Positions 53,809 to 61,726 of a stretch of 64,000 bases of DNA are shown one piece after another. The position numbers were made by a program, and so were the translations under genes. Position 1 is the stretch's first letter, and each line of letters starts with the position of its first letter. A model generated the notes under the pieces. It was not told the origin of the DNA and did no database searches. It was given only the letters and a program-made list of their open reading frames with translations. Source of the DNA: Streptomyces phaeofaciens (GTDB lineage: Bacteria > Actinomycetota > Actinomycetes > Streptomycetales > Streptomycetaceae). The stretch is taken from NCBI RefSeq assembly GCF_014648915.1, contig NZ_BMSA01000024.1, positions 62,001 through 126,000 of the forward strand, read 5' to 3'.

Positions 53809-54957
53809 GTGCGCACTGTCACCGCGGCGGCCGCCGCCGTCACCGCAGCCCTGGCCGCCGGCGCCGCGAGTGTCGCCGCCGGCCGGTTCGCCAGCGACGC
53901 CGCGCTCAAGGCGCCGCCCGGCCGTCCCCTGCCCACCGAACCCCGGCTCACCGTGCACGCCACGGCCGCCGGCCAGGTCGTCCTCACCCGCCATCTGGCC
54001 GCCCTGCGCCCCGGTACCTACGGCCTCTCCGGCGACGGCTCCCACGCGGTCGTCGGCCCCGTCCTGGCCAACGCCGTGCACTCCGCCGACACCGTCGTAC
54101 GCCGACTGGAACGCGTCACGCACGGCACCCTGAGCCCCGGCGACGCCGTGTGGCTCACCCCGAACCTCTACGTCGGCAACCCGAGCGGCACCCTCGGCCT
54201 GGACCACGCCGACATCGACGTGCCCGGCGAGCTGGGCTCGCTGCCTGCCTGGTTCGTGCCGGGAGCCCGCCGCACCTGGGTGATCGCGGTGCACGGCCTG
54301 GGCACCACCCGGGAGCACGTCCTGAACCTCCTGGGCTTCCTGCACCGCCGCCGCTTCCCGGTGCTCGCCCTCTCCTACCGGGGCGACCTCGGCGCGCCCC
54401 GCCCCCCGGACGGCCTGAACCACCTCGGCCAGACCGAGTGGCGCGACCTGGACGCGGCGATGCGCTACGCCGTCCGCTACGGCGCCGAACGCGTCATCCT
54501 GCTCGGCTGGTCCACCGGCGCCGCGATGGCCCTGCGGGCGGCCGCCCACTCCGGCCTGCGCGACCTGGTCTCCGGGCTCGTCCTGGACTCCCCGGTGCTG
54601 GACTGGCAGGCCACCCTGCGGGCCCTGGCCGCCGCCCGGCACACCCCGGGCGCGCTGCTGCCGCTCGCCGTGCGCGCCGCGCAGGGCCGCACCGGGCTGC
54701 ACGACGGACCCGGCGGATCCGCCGGCCACGGCGACGGGGCCGCCGACCCGGCCGTCGGTCTGAAGGTGCCGACGCTGGTCTTCCACGGCCCCGACGACAC
54801 CGTGGCCCCCTGGGAGGCCTCCCGCAGGCTCGCCGACCGCCTCCCCGGCCTCGTCGCCCTGCACACCGTCGCCCGGGCCCCGCACGCCGCGATGTGGAAC
54901 GCCGACCCGGCGGACTACGAAGAGACCCTGCGCCGATTCCTGACCCCCCTGAGCTGA
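53809..54957 (+). CDS. Alpha/beta-hydrolase with N-terminal membrane or signal segment
   Basis: A 382-residue serine hydrolase starting at a GTG. The N-terminus (TVTAAAAAVTAALAAGAASV) is a signal or anchor. A central segment of about 100 residues of unknown type (GDAVWLTPNLYVGNPSG) precedes the alpha/beta-hydrolase core: WVIAVHGLGTTREHVLN (oxyanion HG), ILLGWSTGAAMALRAAAH with the nucleophile in GWSTG, LVFHGPDDTVAPWEAS with the aspartate and APHAAMWN with the histidine. Likely an esterase, lipase or peptidase; the substrate is unknown. Confidence 0.82.
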   Translation: MRTVTAAAAAVTAALAAGAASVAAGRFASDAALKAPPGRPLPTEPRLTVHATAAGQVVLTRHLAALRPGTYGLSGDGSHAVVGPVLANAVHSADTVVRRLERVTHGTLSPGDAVWLTPNLYVGNPSGTLGLDHADIDVPGELGSLPAWFVPGARRTWVIAVHGLGTTREHVLNLLGFLHRRRFPVLALSYRGDLGAPRPPDGLNHLGQTEWRDLDAAMRYAVRYGAERVILLGWSTGAAMALRAAAHSGLRDLVSGLVLDSPVLDWQATLRALAAARHTPGALLPLAVRAAQGRTGLHDGPGGSAGHGDGAADPAVGLKVPTLVFHGPDDTVAPWEASRRLADRLPGLVALHTVARAPHAAMWNADPADYEETLRRFLTPLS

Positions 54958-55158
54958 CCGACGCCCCTCCGGGCCGACCTGCGCCGACCCGGCGGGCCGA
55001 GCGCCCGCGGAACCGCTCCCAGAGGTTCCGTTTAAGGCCGTACCACTGGCCTGAACACGCCTCTGCACCCCTCCCCGCATCCTGTGCGTTGGCCAGTCCC
55101 GTAGCCCGCCGTGACATTCCGTTTGGGTTTTCGGACCGTCAACCGGAAGACTGCACCC

Positions 55159-56589
55159 GTGACGTCCCGTATCCCGCGCGACTCCAGGCTTCGACTCGTC
55201 CGCCCGCGACCCCTGGCCTCCGCCCCCACAGCTGTGAACCAGCGGCGCCCGCGCCGCCCCGCGCCCCGCCCCCCGGAGGGCACCCCGGCCCCGGCGGAGC
55301 TGGCCAGAATGGCACGCTCAGGTCTGGCCGCCGCAGCCCGTGTCGCCCGCTGGGCCGACAGCGCCCTCGGCCCCGGCCGTGACGCCGCGACCGCCGACGG
55401 CAAGGCCACCCTGTCCGACCCGTCCGCCGAACGCGCGGCCGCCGATCTGGGCCTGACCCCGGATCAGGTCCGCCACGACTGGGACATCGCCCGCCTCGCC
55501 GGCCTCATCGAGGTGCACGGCGACAGCGCCCGCCCCGGCTGGCGGCTGCGCGCCTGGAACCGCGACGACAGCGCCGTGCTGCGCGGCTGGGTCGCCCTCT
55601 TCGACGCCTGGTCGCTCGCCACCCCGGAACCCGCCGAGGAGGAGGCCGCCGCCGTCGCCGAGGTCGTCTCGGCCATGCCGCAGGTGCTCTCCTTCCTCCA
55701 GCTGTCCGCCGGGCCCGTCCCCGTGGACCAGCTCCTCGACCTGCTGCGCCAGCGCGTCACCGAGCTGCGCACCGAGCGCTGCGAGGTCCCCTACGCGGCC
55801 GACGCGGCGAGCCCCACCGCCCTGGTGCCCACCGCCGACGCCGACCCGGCGGAGCCCGCCCGGGACGCCGAGCTCGCCCCGCTGCTCGACTGGGCTCTGC
55901 ACGCCCTCGCCTCGGTGGGCGCGCTCACCTGCGGCGCCGGCCAGGCCACCCTCACCCCGCTCGGCAGCTGGGCGGTCTGGGTCAAGCTGGAGCAGATCTG
56001 CGTCGCCGCGCAGAGCCCCGCGGGCAACATCGAGCAGGCCGCCGAGGACATGCTGCGCGGCTGCGCCCAGCTCCGCCCCAACGCGGCCCGCTCCGAGTAC
56101 CGCGCCTGGCTCGCCGCCCGCACCGTCGGCGGCGCCGTCACCGAACTGCTGGTCGCCTCCCGCGGCGAGGACGCCCTGCTGCGCGGCCTGGCCTTCGAGG
56201 CGCTGCGCGTCGTCGGCGCCCCCGCCGAGCCCGACGTCCGCGCGGTCGTCGACGAGCCCGCCCTGCGGCCGTATGCGCTGCTGTGGCTGGCGGAGCACGA
56301 CGGGGTGGACCCCGAGGACGCGCACGAGGTGCTCACCCGCGAGGAGGCCACCTGGCTGTGGGTCGACACCGCCGCCGCCGTCGCCGACCACGGTGAGGCC
56401 CCGATGCTGGTGCGGCACCTGGAGTCCGCGCTGCAGCCGACCGTGCCCGCCCTGCTGGACGAGGTGCGGGCCGTGGGACACCCGCGCACCGTGCAGGTGC
56501 TGGTGGCGCTCGCCGCCGCGCACCCCGACCCGGCGCTGGCCAAGGCCGTCCGCCGGGCCGCCTTCCAGGTGCACACCGGCGGCAGCTGA
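55159..56589 (+). CDS. Helical protein of unknown function with HEAT-like C-terminal region
   Basis: About 476 residues from a GTG at 55159, which has CGGAAG upstream; an earlier GTG at 55111 has none. The first 50 residues are Arg/Pro-rich and probably disordered. Residues about 90-140 may be a winged helix (DLGLTPDQVRHDWDIARLAG and RPGWRLRAWNRDD). The rest is alpha-helical and Ala/Leu/Glu-rich, and the last 150 residues resemble HEAT-type repeats (LLRGLAFEALRVVGAPAEPD, RTVQVLVALAAAHPDPALAK). Streptomyces have several such proteins with no assigned function. No signal peptide or catalytic motif is seen. Confidence 0.7.
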   Translation: MTSRIPRDSRLRLVRPRPLASAPTAVNQRRPRRPAPRPPEGTPAPAELARMARSGLAAAARVARWADSALGPGRDAATADGKATLSDPSAERAAADLGLTPDQVRHDWDIARLAGLIEVHGDSARPGWRLRAWNRDDSAVLRGWVALFDAWSLATPEPAEEEAAAVAEVVSAMPQVLSFLQLSAGPVPVDQLLDLLRQRVTELRTERCEVPYAADAASPTALVPTADADPAEPARDAELAPLLDWALHALASVGALTCGAGQATLTPLGSWAVWVKLEQICVAAQSPAGNIEQAAEDMLRGCAQLRPNAARSEYRAWLAARTVGGAVTELLVASRGEDALLRGLAFEALRVVGAPAEPDVRAVVDEPALRPYALLWLAEHDGVDPEDAHEVLTREEATWLWVDTAAAVADHGEAPMLVRHLESALQPTVPALLDEVRAVGHPRTVQVLVALAAAHPDPALAKAVRRAAFQVHTGGS

Positions 56590-56607
56590 GCCGCGGCCCC
56601 GGGGCCG

Positions 56608-57021
56608 TCAGCCCTGTATGTCGGGCGTGTACGTGCCGAAGCTCCAGATGTTGCCCTCGACGTCCCGGGCCATGTAGTCCCGGGAGCCGTACTCCTGGTC
56701 CGTCGGGGGCATCAGGATCTCCGCGCCGTGCTCCACGGCCCTGCGGTGGTGGGCGTCCACGTCGTCCACTACGACGTAGACGCCCGTGGGGCCCGCGCCC
56801 TTCATCGCCGTGTCGAAGACGCCGCCGCGGCCCTTCGAGCCCAGCATCACCGCGCCGTTGCCCTGGACCAGCTCGGCGTGCATCACCACGCCGTCCTCGC
56901 CCTCGTACACGGACAGCTCGGTGAACCCGAAGGCCTCCGTGAGCTGCCGGATCGCGGCCTTCGCGTCGGTGTACAGGACCGACGGATAGACGCTCGGGCG
57001 TGTGCCGTTCGTTACTGCCAT
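56608..57021 (-). CDS. VOC-superfamily (glyoxalase/PhnB-like) protein
   Basis: A 137-residue vicinal-oxygen-chelate protein with two beta-alpha-beta-beta-beta modules: VYPSVLYTDAKAAIRQLTEA, GVVMHAELVQGNGAVMLGS, VYVVVDDVDAHHRRAVEHGA and SRDYMARDVEGNIWSFGTY. The PhnB-type subgroup includes dioxygenases, antibiotic-binding proteins and many of unknown function. The ATG at 57021 follows AAGGGGAG; the preceding in-frame codons are not needed. A palindrome sits immediately upstream of the ribosome site. Confidence 0.82.
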   Translation of the reverse strand: MAVTNGTRPSVYPSVLYTDAKAAIRQLTEAFGFTELSVYEGEDGVVMHAELVQGNGAVMLGSKGRGGVFDTAMKGAGPTGVYVVVDDVDAHHRRAVEHGAEILMPPTDQEYGSRDYMARDVEGNIWSFGTYTPDIQG

Positions 57022-57037
57022 GCCGATCACTCCCCTT

Positions 57038-57055
57038 GTGATCACCCTTGATCAC
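57038..57055. promoter_or_regulatory. Perfect GTGATCA-N4-TGATCAC inverted repeat upstream of the VOC gene
   Basis: GTGATCA (57038-57044) and TGATCAC (57049-57055) are perfectly complementary with a CCCT spacer, 17 bp upstream of the VOC start codon and next to its ribosome site. Each arm contains the core GATC that the nucleoid protein Gbn, encoded 2 kb away, is known to bind. Confidence 0.5.
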
Positions 57056-57170
57056 CGCCGGAAATGTCATCCGCCGCCCAGTCTGGCAGCCACCACTGAC
57101 AACGCCCCGGCGGAGCGGGAAGCGCGGTGATCGAACACGCGAACGCAGAAAACTGCTTGCACGGTCCCGT

Positions 57171-57176
57171 TAGACT
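57171..57176 (+). promoter_or_regulatory. -10 element of the ABC-F leader transcript
   Basis: TAGACT lies 6 bases upstream of the ATG at 57183, the spacing expected if transcription starts at the A of that ATG. No clear -35 box is seen. Confidence 0.45.
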
Positions 57177-57182
57177 GGCCTC

Positions 57183-57206
57183 ATGGCCATTCTCCTCGCG
57201 CATTAG
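57183..57206 (+). CDS. Probable leaderless 7-codon uORF upstream of the ABC-F gene
   Basis: ATG at 57183 opens a frame of seven codons, MAILLAH, ending in TAG. It has no ribosome site but a -10 element at the distance of a leaderless transcript. Downstream, GGCGG and CCGCC (about 57209-57230) could form a hairpin before the ABC-F start at 57265. The layout is that of a translation-attenuation leader, known for several antibiotic-resistance ABC-F genes. It is too short to prove coding by itself. Confidence 0.5.
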   Translation: MAILLAH

Positions 57207-57264
57207 ACGGCGGGAACGTCCTCAGCCGCCCATACCGCCATCGACCCCGCACAGGAGTCTGACC

Positions 57265-58863
57265 GTGATCTCCGCCTCCGGCATCGAGCTGCGCGCCGGT
57301 GCCCGCGTCCTCATCGAGAACGCCTCCTTCCGCATCGCCAAGGGTGACCGCATCGGTCTCGTCGGACGCAACGGCGCCGGCAAGACCACCCTGACCAAGG
57401 TCCTGGCCGGCGAGGGCATCCCCGCCGGCGGACAGGTCACCCGCTCCGGTGAGGTCGGCTACCTCCCGCAGGACCCCCGCACCGGAGACCTCGACGTCCT
57501 CGCCCGCGACCGCATCCTCTCCGCCCGCGGCCTTGACGCCCTGATCCGCAAGATGCGCGAGAACGAGCAGCGGATCGCGAACGGCACCGGCGCCACCCGT
57601 GACAAGGCCATGCGCCAGTACGAGCGCCAGGAGACGGAGTTCCTCACCAAGGGCGGGTACGCCGCCGAGGCCGAGGCCGCCACCATCGCCGCCGCGCTCA
57701 ACCTGCCCGACCGGGTGCTCGGCCAGCCCCTGCACACGCTCTCCGGCGGTCAGCGCCGCCGCGTGGAACTGGCTCGCATCCTGTTCTCCGACGCCGACAC
57801 CCTGCTGCTCGACGAGCCGACCAACCACCTGGACGCCGACTCGATCGTCTGGCTGCGCGACTACCTCAAGACGTACCGCGGCGGCTTCATCGTCATCAGC
57901 CACGACGTCGACCTGGTCGAGACGGTCGTCAACAAGGTGTTCTACCTGGACGCCAACCGCTCCCAGATCGACGTCTACAACATGGGCTGGAAGCTCTACC
58001 AGCAGCAGCGCGAGTCCGACGAGAAGCGCCGCAAGCGCGAGCGGCAGAACGCCGAGAAGAAGGCCGCCGCGCTGCACTCGCAGGCCGACAAGATGCGCGC
58101 GAAGGCCACCAAGACGGTCGCCGCGCAGAACATGGCCCGCCGTGCCGACAAACTGCTCTCCGGCCTGGAGGCGGTTCGCCAGTCCGACAAGGTCGCCAAG
58201 CTCCGTTTCCCCGAGCCCGCGCCCTGCGGCAGGACGCCCCTGATGGCCGAGGGCCTGTCGAAGTCCTACGGCTCGCTGGAGATCTTCACCGACGTCGACC
58301 TGGCCATCGACAAGGGCTCCCGGGTCGTCATCCTCGGCCTGAACGGCGCCGGCAAGACGACCCTGCTGCGTCTGCTGGGCGGTGTGGAGACGCCCGACAC
58401 CGGCGAGGTCGTCCCCGGCCACGGCCTCAAGCTCGGCTACTACGCCCAGGAGCACGAGACCCTCGACCCCGAGCGCTCGGTGCTGGAGAACATGCGCTCC
58501 GCCAACCCCGACCTGGACCTGGTCGAGGTCCGCAAGACGCTCGGCTCGTTCCTGTTCTCCGGCGACGACGTCGACAAGCCGGCCGGTGTCCTGTCCGGCG
58601 GTGAGAAGACCCGGCTGGCCCTGGCGACCCTCGTGGTCTCCTCGGCGAACGTCCTGCTGCTCGACGAGCCCACCAACAACCTCGACCCCGCCAGCCGCGA
58701 GGAGATCCTCGGCGCGCTGCGCACCTACAAGGGCGCGGTCGTCCTCGTCACCCACGACGAGGGTGCCGTGGAGGCGCTCCAGCCCGAGCGGATCATCCTG
58801 CTGCCCGACGGTGTCGAGGACCTGTGGGGAGCCGACTACGCGGATCTCGTCGCCCTGGCGTGA
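57265..58863 (+). CDS. ABC-F family ATP-binding protein (ribosome-associated)
   Basis: A 532-residue soluble protein with two ABC ATPase domains and no membrane part. The GTG at 57265 follows ACAGGAG. Domain 1 has Walker A GLVGRNGAGKTTLTKVLAG, signature LSGGQRRRVELARIL and Walker B LLLDEPTNHLD; domain 2 has LGLNGAGKTTLLRLL, LSGGEKTRLALATLV and LLLDEPTNNLD. The charged interdomain linker (KRRKRERQNAEKKAAALH) is the P-site tRNA interaction motif. ABC-F proteins act in the ribosomal E site, as translation factors or in antibiotic protection; this housekeeping-type actinobacterial member is probably not a specific resistance factor, but its leader uORF hints at translation-dependent control. Confidence 0.93.
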   Translation: MISASGIELRAGARVLIENASFRIAKGDRIGLVGRNGAGKTTLTKVLAGEGIPAGGQVTRSGEVGYLPQDPRTGDLDVLARDRILSARGLDALIRKMRENEQRIANGTGATRDKAMRQYERQETEFLTKGGYAAEAEAATIAAALNLPDRVLGQPLHTLSGGQRRRVELARILFSDADTLLLDEPTNHLDADSIVWLRDYLKTYRGGFIVISHDVDLVETVVNKVFYLDANRSQIDVYNMGWKLYQQQRESDEKRRKRERQNAEKKAAALHSQADKMRAKATKTVAAQNMARRADKLLSGLEAVRQSDKVAKLRFPEPAPCGRTPLMAEGLSKSYGSLEIFTDVDLAIDKGSRVVILGLNGAGKTTLLRLLGGVETPDTGEVVPGHGLKLGYYAQEHETLDPERSVLENMRSANPDLDLVEVRKTLGSFLFSGDDVDKPAGVLSGGEKTRLALATLVVSSANVLLLDEPTNNLDPASREEILGALRTYKGAVVLVTHDEGAVEALQPERIILLPDGVEDLWGADYADLVALA

Positions 58864-59159
58864 TCGAATGCGTGATCCACGGCGTATGGATCATTCGGCT
58901 TACCGGTGATCCATCATCTGTGTGAGATCTCCTCGTATCGAGGTGTGTCCTACATCGATTTCACGGCCGATCCCTTTGTCGACAAGGGGTCGGCCGTTGC
59001 GCGTCTCTGACCTGCCATTTCGCGGAACAACCCGTTCGGCCGTACGAACGCCACCCGGTGGAATCACAGGTTCCACTTGTGGGGACGCGCTCCTGTCGTC
59101 AAAACCCTGTCGCACGGACCTTGCCGAATGGGTGGCCATCACGCGCCGGAGGGGTGATC
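58862..59159. promoter_or_regulatory. GATC-rich intergenic region upstream of gbn
   Basis: Seven GATC tetranucleotides occur in 298 bp (58862, 58874, 58889, 58908, 58926, 58969 and 59156), six of them within 111 bp. Two belong to a perfect inverted repeat ATGGATCA (58886-58893) / TGATCCAT (58907-58914). In DNA of this GC content about one GATC per 400 bp would be expected. The gene that follows encodes a GATC-binding nucleoid protein, so these are probable autoregulatory sites. No other gene lies in this 335-bp gap. Confidence 0.6.
58964..58996 (+). terminator. Hairpin downstream of the ABC-F gene
   Basis: CGGCCGATCCCTTTG (from 58964) pairs with CAAGGGGTCGGCCG (to 58996) around a short TCGA loop, with wobble pairs. 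It is about 100 bp past the ABC-F stop and most likely ends that transcript. Confidence 0.65.
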
Positions 59160-59198
59160 ATGAGGGGACCAGAGCGCACTTCCCATGAGGAGGCACGG

Positions 59199-59420
59199 GT
59201 GGCCGAGACTCTGAAGAAGGGCAGCCGGGTGACCGGCGCCGCGCGCGACAAGCTCGCGGCAGACCTGAAGAAGAAGTACGACTCCGGTGCGAGCATCCGG
59301 GCGCTGGCCGAGGAGACCGGCCGCTCGTATGGCTTTGTGCATCGGATGCTCAGCGAGTCGGGCGTCACGCTTCGTGGGCGTGGCGGAGCGACCCGGGGCA
59401 AGAAGGCCGCCTCGTCCTGA
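59199..59420 (+). CDS. gbn: GATC-binding nucleoid-associated protein Gbn
   Basis: A 73-residue basic protein from a GTG with GAGGAGG 7 bases upstream. It has a positively charged N-terminus (AETLKKGSRVTGAARDKLAA), one helix-turn-helix (SIRALAEETGRSYGFVHRML) and a basic Gly/Arg/Lys tail (LRGRGGATRGKKAASS). Size, sequence and the flanking enoyl-CoA hydratase gene match S. coelicolor Gbn (SCO1839), a Streptomyces-specific nucleoid protein that binds GATC motifs and affects development. This identification is from memory of the family. The upstream region is unusually rich in GATC, consistent with autoregulation. Confidence 0.88.
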   Translation: MAETLKKGSRVTGAARDKLAADLKKKYDSGASIRALAEETGRSYGFVHRMLSESGVTLRGRGGATRGKKAASS

Positions 59421-59448
59421 TCGGGCGGCCCACCGGCTTCGATGGTGG

Positions 59449-59480
59449 CCACCCGGTCGGTTCTCCGATCGGCCGGGTGG
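59449..59480 (+). terminator. Terminator after gbn
   Basis: CCACCCGG (from 59449) and CCGGGTGG (to 59480) form the outer stem, with a GTCGG/CCGAT inner part around TTCT; TTACT follows. It ends the gbn transcript 60 bp past its stop. Confidence 0.7.
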
Positions 59481-59497
59481 TTACTGTGCAGTCACTT

Positions 59498-59521
59498 AGC
59501 TGTTCATCCAGCTGTTCATCT
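59498..59521 (+). repeat. 12-bp tandem direct repeat upstream of the enoyl-CoA hydratase gene
   Basis: AGCTGTTCATCC (59498-59509) is followed directly by AGCTGTTCATCT (59510-59521), 41 bp before the hydratase start. The core GTTCATC resembles a PHO-box unit, but the period is 12 rather than 11. Confidence 0.85.
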
Positions 59522-59561
59522 GGCTTGATCGCTGACTGACCGCACACATCGGAGGCGCCCC

Positions 59562-60365
59562 ATGGCCACGCCCGCCCAGGAACTCGTTCCCCTGCTCGAC
59601 AAGGACGGCGTACGGCTCACCGTCGACGACGCACTCGCCACGGTGACGCTGACCAACCCGGCCAAGCGCAACGCGCAGAGCCCCGCGATGTGGCGGGCGC
59701 TGGCCGAGGCCGGACAGCTGCTGCCGGGCTCCGTCCGCGTGGTCGTGCTGCGCGGCGAGGGCAAGTCCTTCTCCGCCGGCCTCGACCGGCAGATGTTCAC
59801 GCCCGAAGGGATCGAGGGCGAACCGTCCTTCATCGACCTCGCGCGCAGTGGCGACGCCGAACTCGACGCCGCCATCGCCGGGTTCCAGGAGGGCTTCACC
59901 TGGTGGCGGCGGAGTGACGTCGTGTCCATCGCCGCCGTCCAGGGCCACGCCATCGGCGCGGGCTTCCAGCTCGCCCTCGCGTGTGACGTCCGCGTCGTCG
60001 CCGACGACGTGCAGTTCGCCATGCGCGAGACCAGCCTCGGACTCGTCCCCGACCTCACCGGCACGCATCCCCTCGTCTCGCTCGTCGGCTACGGCCGCGC
60101 GGCCGAGATCTGCCTGACCGGGCGGTCCGTCGGGGCCGAGGAGGCGGTCGTCTCCGGGCTGGCCAACATCGCCGTTCCGGCGGCGGAACTCGACGCCGCG
60201 GCGACGGACCTCGCCTCGGCGATCCTGGCCGCGCCCCGGGACGCCGTCATCGAGACCAAGGCACTGCTGCGCGGTGCGACGGGCCGTGACTACGACGGCC
60301 AGCGTGCCGCCGAGCGGGCCGCGCAGGCACGACGACTGCGGGACCTGGCCGGCCTCGGCGAATGA
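59562..60365 (+). CDS. Enoyl-CoA hydratase/isomerase family protein
   Basis: A 267-residue crotonase-fold enzyme starting at an ATG with CGGAGG upstream. The oxyanion-hole segments are VVVLRGEGKSFSAGLDRQMF and SIAAVQGHAIGAGFQLALAC. In the catalytic helix the sequence is MRETSLGLVPDLTGTHPLV: the first catalytic glutamate position is taken by a different pattern (LGLVPDLTG), as in isomerase-type or uncharacterised crotonases, so hydration activity is not certain. It is the gene that follows gbn in S. coelicolor also. Confidence 0.85.
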   Translation: MATPAQELVPLLDKDGVRLTVDDALATVTLTNPAKRNAQSPAMWRALAEAGQLLPGSVRVVVLRGEGKSFSAGLDRQMFTPEGIEGEPSFIDLARSGDAELDAAIAGFQEGFTWWRRSDVVSIAAVQGHAIGAGFQLALACDVRVVADDVQFAMRETSLGLVPDLTGTHPLVSLVGYGRAAEICLTGRSVGAEEAVVSGLANIAVPAAELDAAATDLASAILAAPRDAVIETKALLRGATGRDYDGQRAAERAAQARRLRDLAGLGE

Positions 60366-60411
60366 GCCGTGCCCGCGGCGGGCGCCCGGCCCGGCGCGGC
60401 GGCGCGCCCGG

Positions 60412-61128
60412 TCAGCCCACCGCCGTGACCACCACCGCCACCGTCGGGTGATCCGGCAGGGCGTTCCCCACCGCCGTCCGGACCTCCCGGGTCACATCCA
60501 GGGCCCGGAGGTCCCTGGCGACGGCGATCTCCACGCGCGCGTGCCGGCGCGGCAGGGCGGTCGCGTCCCCGGCGGGTTCCGCCAGCTGCACCGCCCGGCC
60601 CAGTACGCCCGTCAGGGCCGTCACCCCCGGCACGGACCGGGCCGCCCGCGCGGCCCGCTCCTCGTCGCCGCTCCGTTCGCGCCCGGCCGGCGGTATGTCC
60701 GGGGGCGGTGCCGGTTCGGGTTCGGGAGTCTCGTCCAGCAGGGCCGTGATCCGCAGATCCACCTCCGCCACCACCAGGCCCAGCCGCCCGGCGGCGGCCC
60801 GCGCCAGAGCCTCCCGCACCCGGGCCGCCACCGCCGGCAGAGGCTCCGTCGCCACCGCCGCGAAGTCCGCCGTCAGCCGCAACGGCCCCGGCGGCAGCCC
60901 GCTCGGCGGCCGCGGTACGACGGACTCGACCGACTCGTCGGCGTTCTCCGGATCCGCCGGGGCGAGCCGCAGCCCGCCCGGCCGTACCCCCGGCACCTCC
61001 CGCACCGCCTCCCGCAGCACCGCCCGGGCCGCGGTCTCCGCGATCCACGCGCCGTCCCGCGGCCCTCCCAGGGGGAGCAGTCTCCCCAGCTCCAGCTGGT
61101 GCCGTACCGCACTCGTCCACCCGTCCAT
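60412..61128 (-). CDS. Unknown protein related to the Asp23/Gls24 family, divergent from the asp23 cluster
   Basis: A 238-residue protein of two similar halves of about 100 residues: RLTADFAAVATEPLPAVAAR with LVVAEVDLRITALLDE, and RRHARVEIAVARDLRALDVT with DHPTVAVVVTAVG. Both halves have the beta-alpha-beta pattern of Asp23-type domains (a strand of alternating hydrophobics then a helix, then V-x-V-x-I). A Pro/Glu-rich linker (ETPEPEPAPPPDIPPAG) joins them. The ATG at 61128 sits immediately after GGAGGA, an unusually short spacing. It is divergent from the Asp23 cluster and very probably belongs to it. The family link is by eye. Confidence 0.55.
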   Translation of the reverse strand: MDGWTSAVRHQLELGRLLPLGGPRDGAWIAETAARAVLREAVREVPGVRPGGLRLAPADPENADESVESVVPRPPSGLPPGPLRLTADFAAVATEPLPAVAARVREALARAAAGRLGLVVAEVDLRITALLDETPEPEPAPPPDIPPAGRERSGDEERAARAARSVPGVTALTGVLGRAVQLAEPAGDATALPRRHARVEIAVARDLRALDVTREVRTAVGNALPDHPTVAVVVTAVG

Positions 61129-61216
61129 TCCTCCAGCCTGCCGTATCGGCGGGGCGCGGGAGGGCAACCGCGCTTACCGTGGTCGAAGGGACGACGACCG
61201 AGAAGGACGTGCGGCC

Positions 61217-61696
61217 ATGACTGAGGCAACGGAGCAGGCCCGGGCGCAGACCGAAGGCGGGACGGAGGGTGTGTCGACCCGCAAGGCCACCAGGCGCGGC
61301 GGTGGGGACCCGGGAACCCGCGGGCGGACCACCATCGCCGACGGGGTCGTGGAGAAGATCGCGGGGCTCGCGGCCCGGGACGTCCTCGGCGTCCACGCCA
61401 TGGGCAGCGGCGTCAGCCGCACCTTCGGGGCCGTACGGGACCGGGTGCCCGGGACCTCCAAGTCGGTGACCCGTGGTGTGAAGGCCGAGGTCGGCGAGGT
61501 GCAGACCGCGCTCGACCTGGAGATCGTCGTCGACTACGGCGTCTCCATCTCCGACGTGGCGCGGGATGTGCGGGAGAACGTGATCACGGCCGTGGAGCGG
61601 ATGACCGGACTCCAGGTCGTCGAGGTCAACATCGCGGTGAGCGACGTGAAGCTGCCCGATGAAGAGGACGAGGAGCCGGAACCCCGGATCCAGTGA
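61217..61696 (+). CDS. Asp23/Gls24-family envelope stress response protein
   Basis: A 159-residue cytoplasmic protein with a disordered basic N-terminus (STRKATRRGGGDPGTRGR) and one Asp23 domain: TTIADGVVEKIAGLAARDVL, LDLEIVVDYGVSISDVARD and VRENVITAVERMTGLQVVEV. It ends in an acidic tail (LPDEEDEEPEPRIQ). Asp23 proteins form filaments under the membrane, anchored by AmaP. It is the first of five plus-strand genes in tight order, with GAGAAGGA upstream of the ATG. Confidence 0.88.
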   Translation: MTEATEQARAQTEGGTEGVSTRKATRRGGGDPGTRGRTTIADGVVEKIAGLAARDVLGVHAMGSGVSRTFGAVRDRVPGTSKSVTRGVKAEVGEVQTALDLEIVVDYGVSISDVARDVRENVITAVERMTGLQVVEVNIAVSDVKLPDEEDEEPEPRIQ

Positions 61697-61726
61697 CGCA
61701 CCGTCCGACGATCGGAGGAACGCAGC

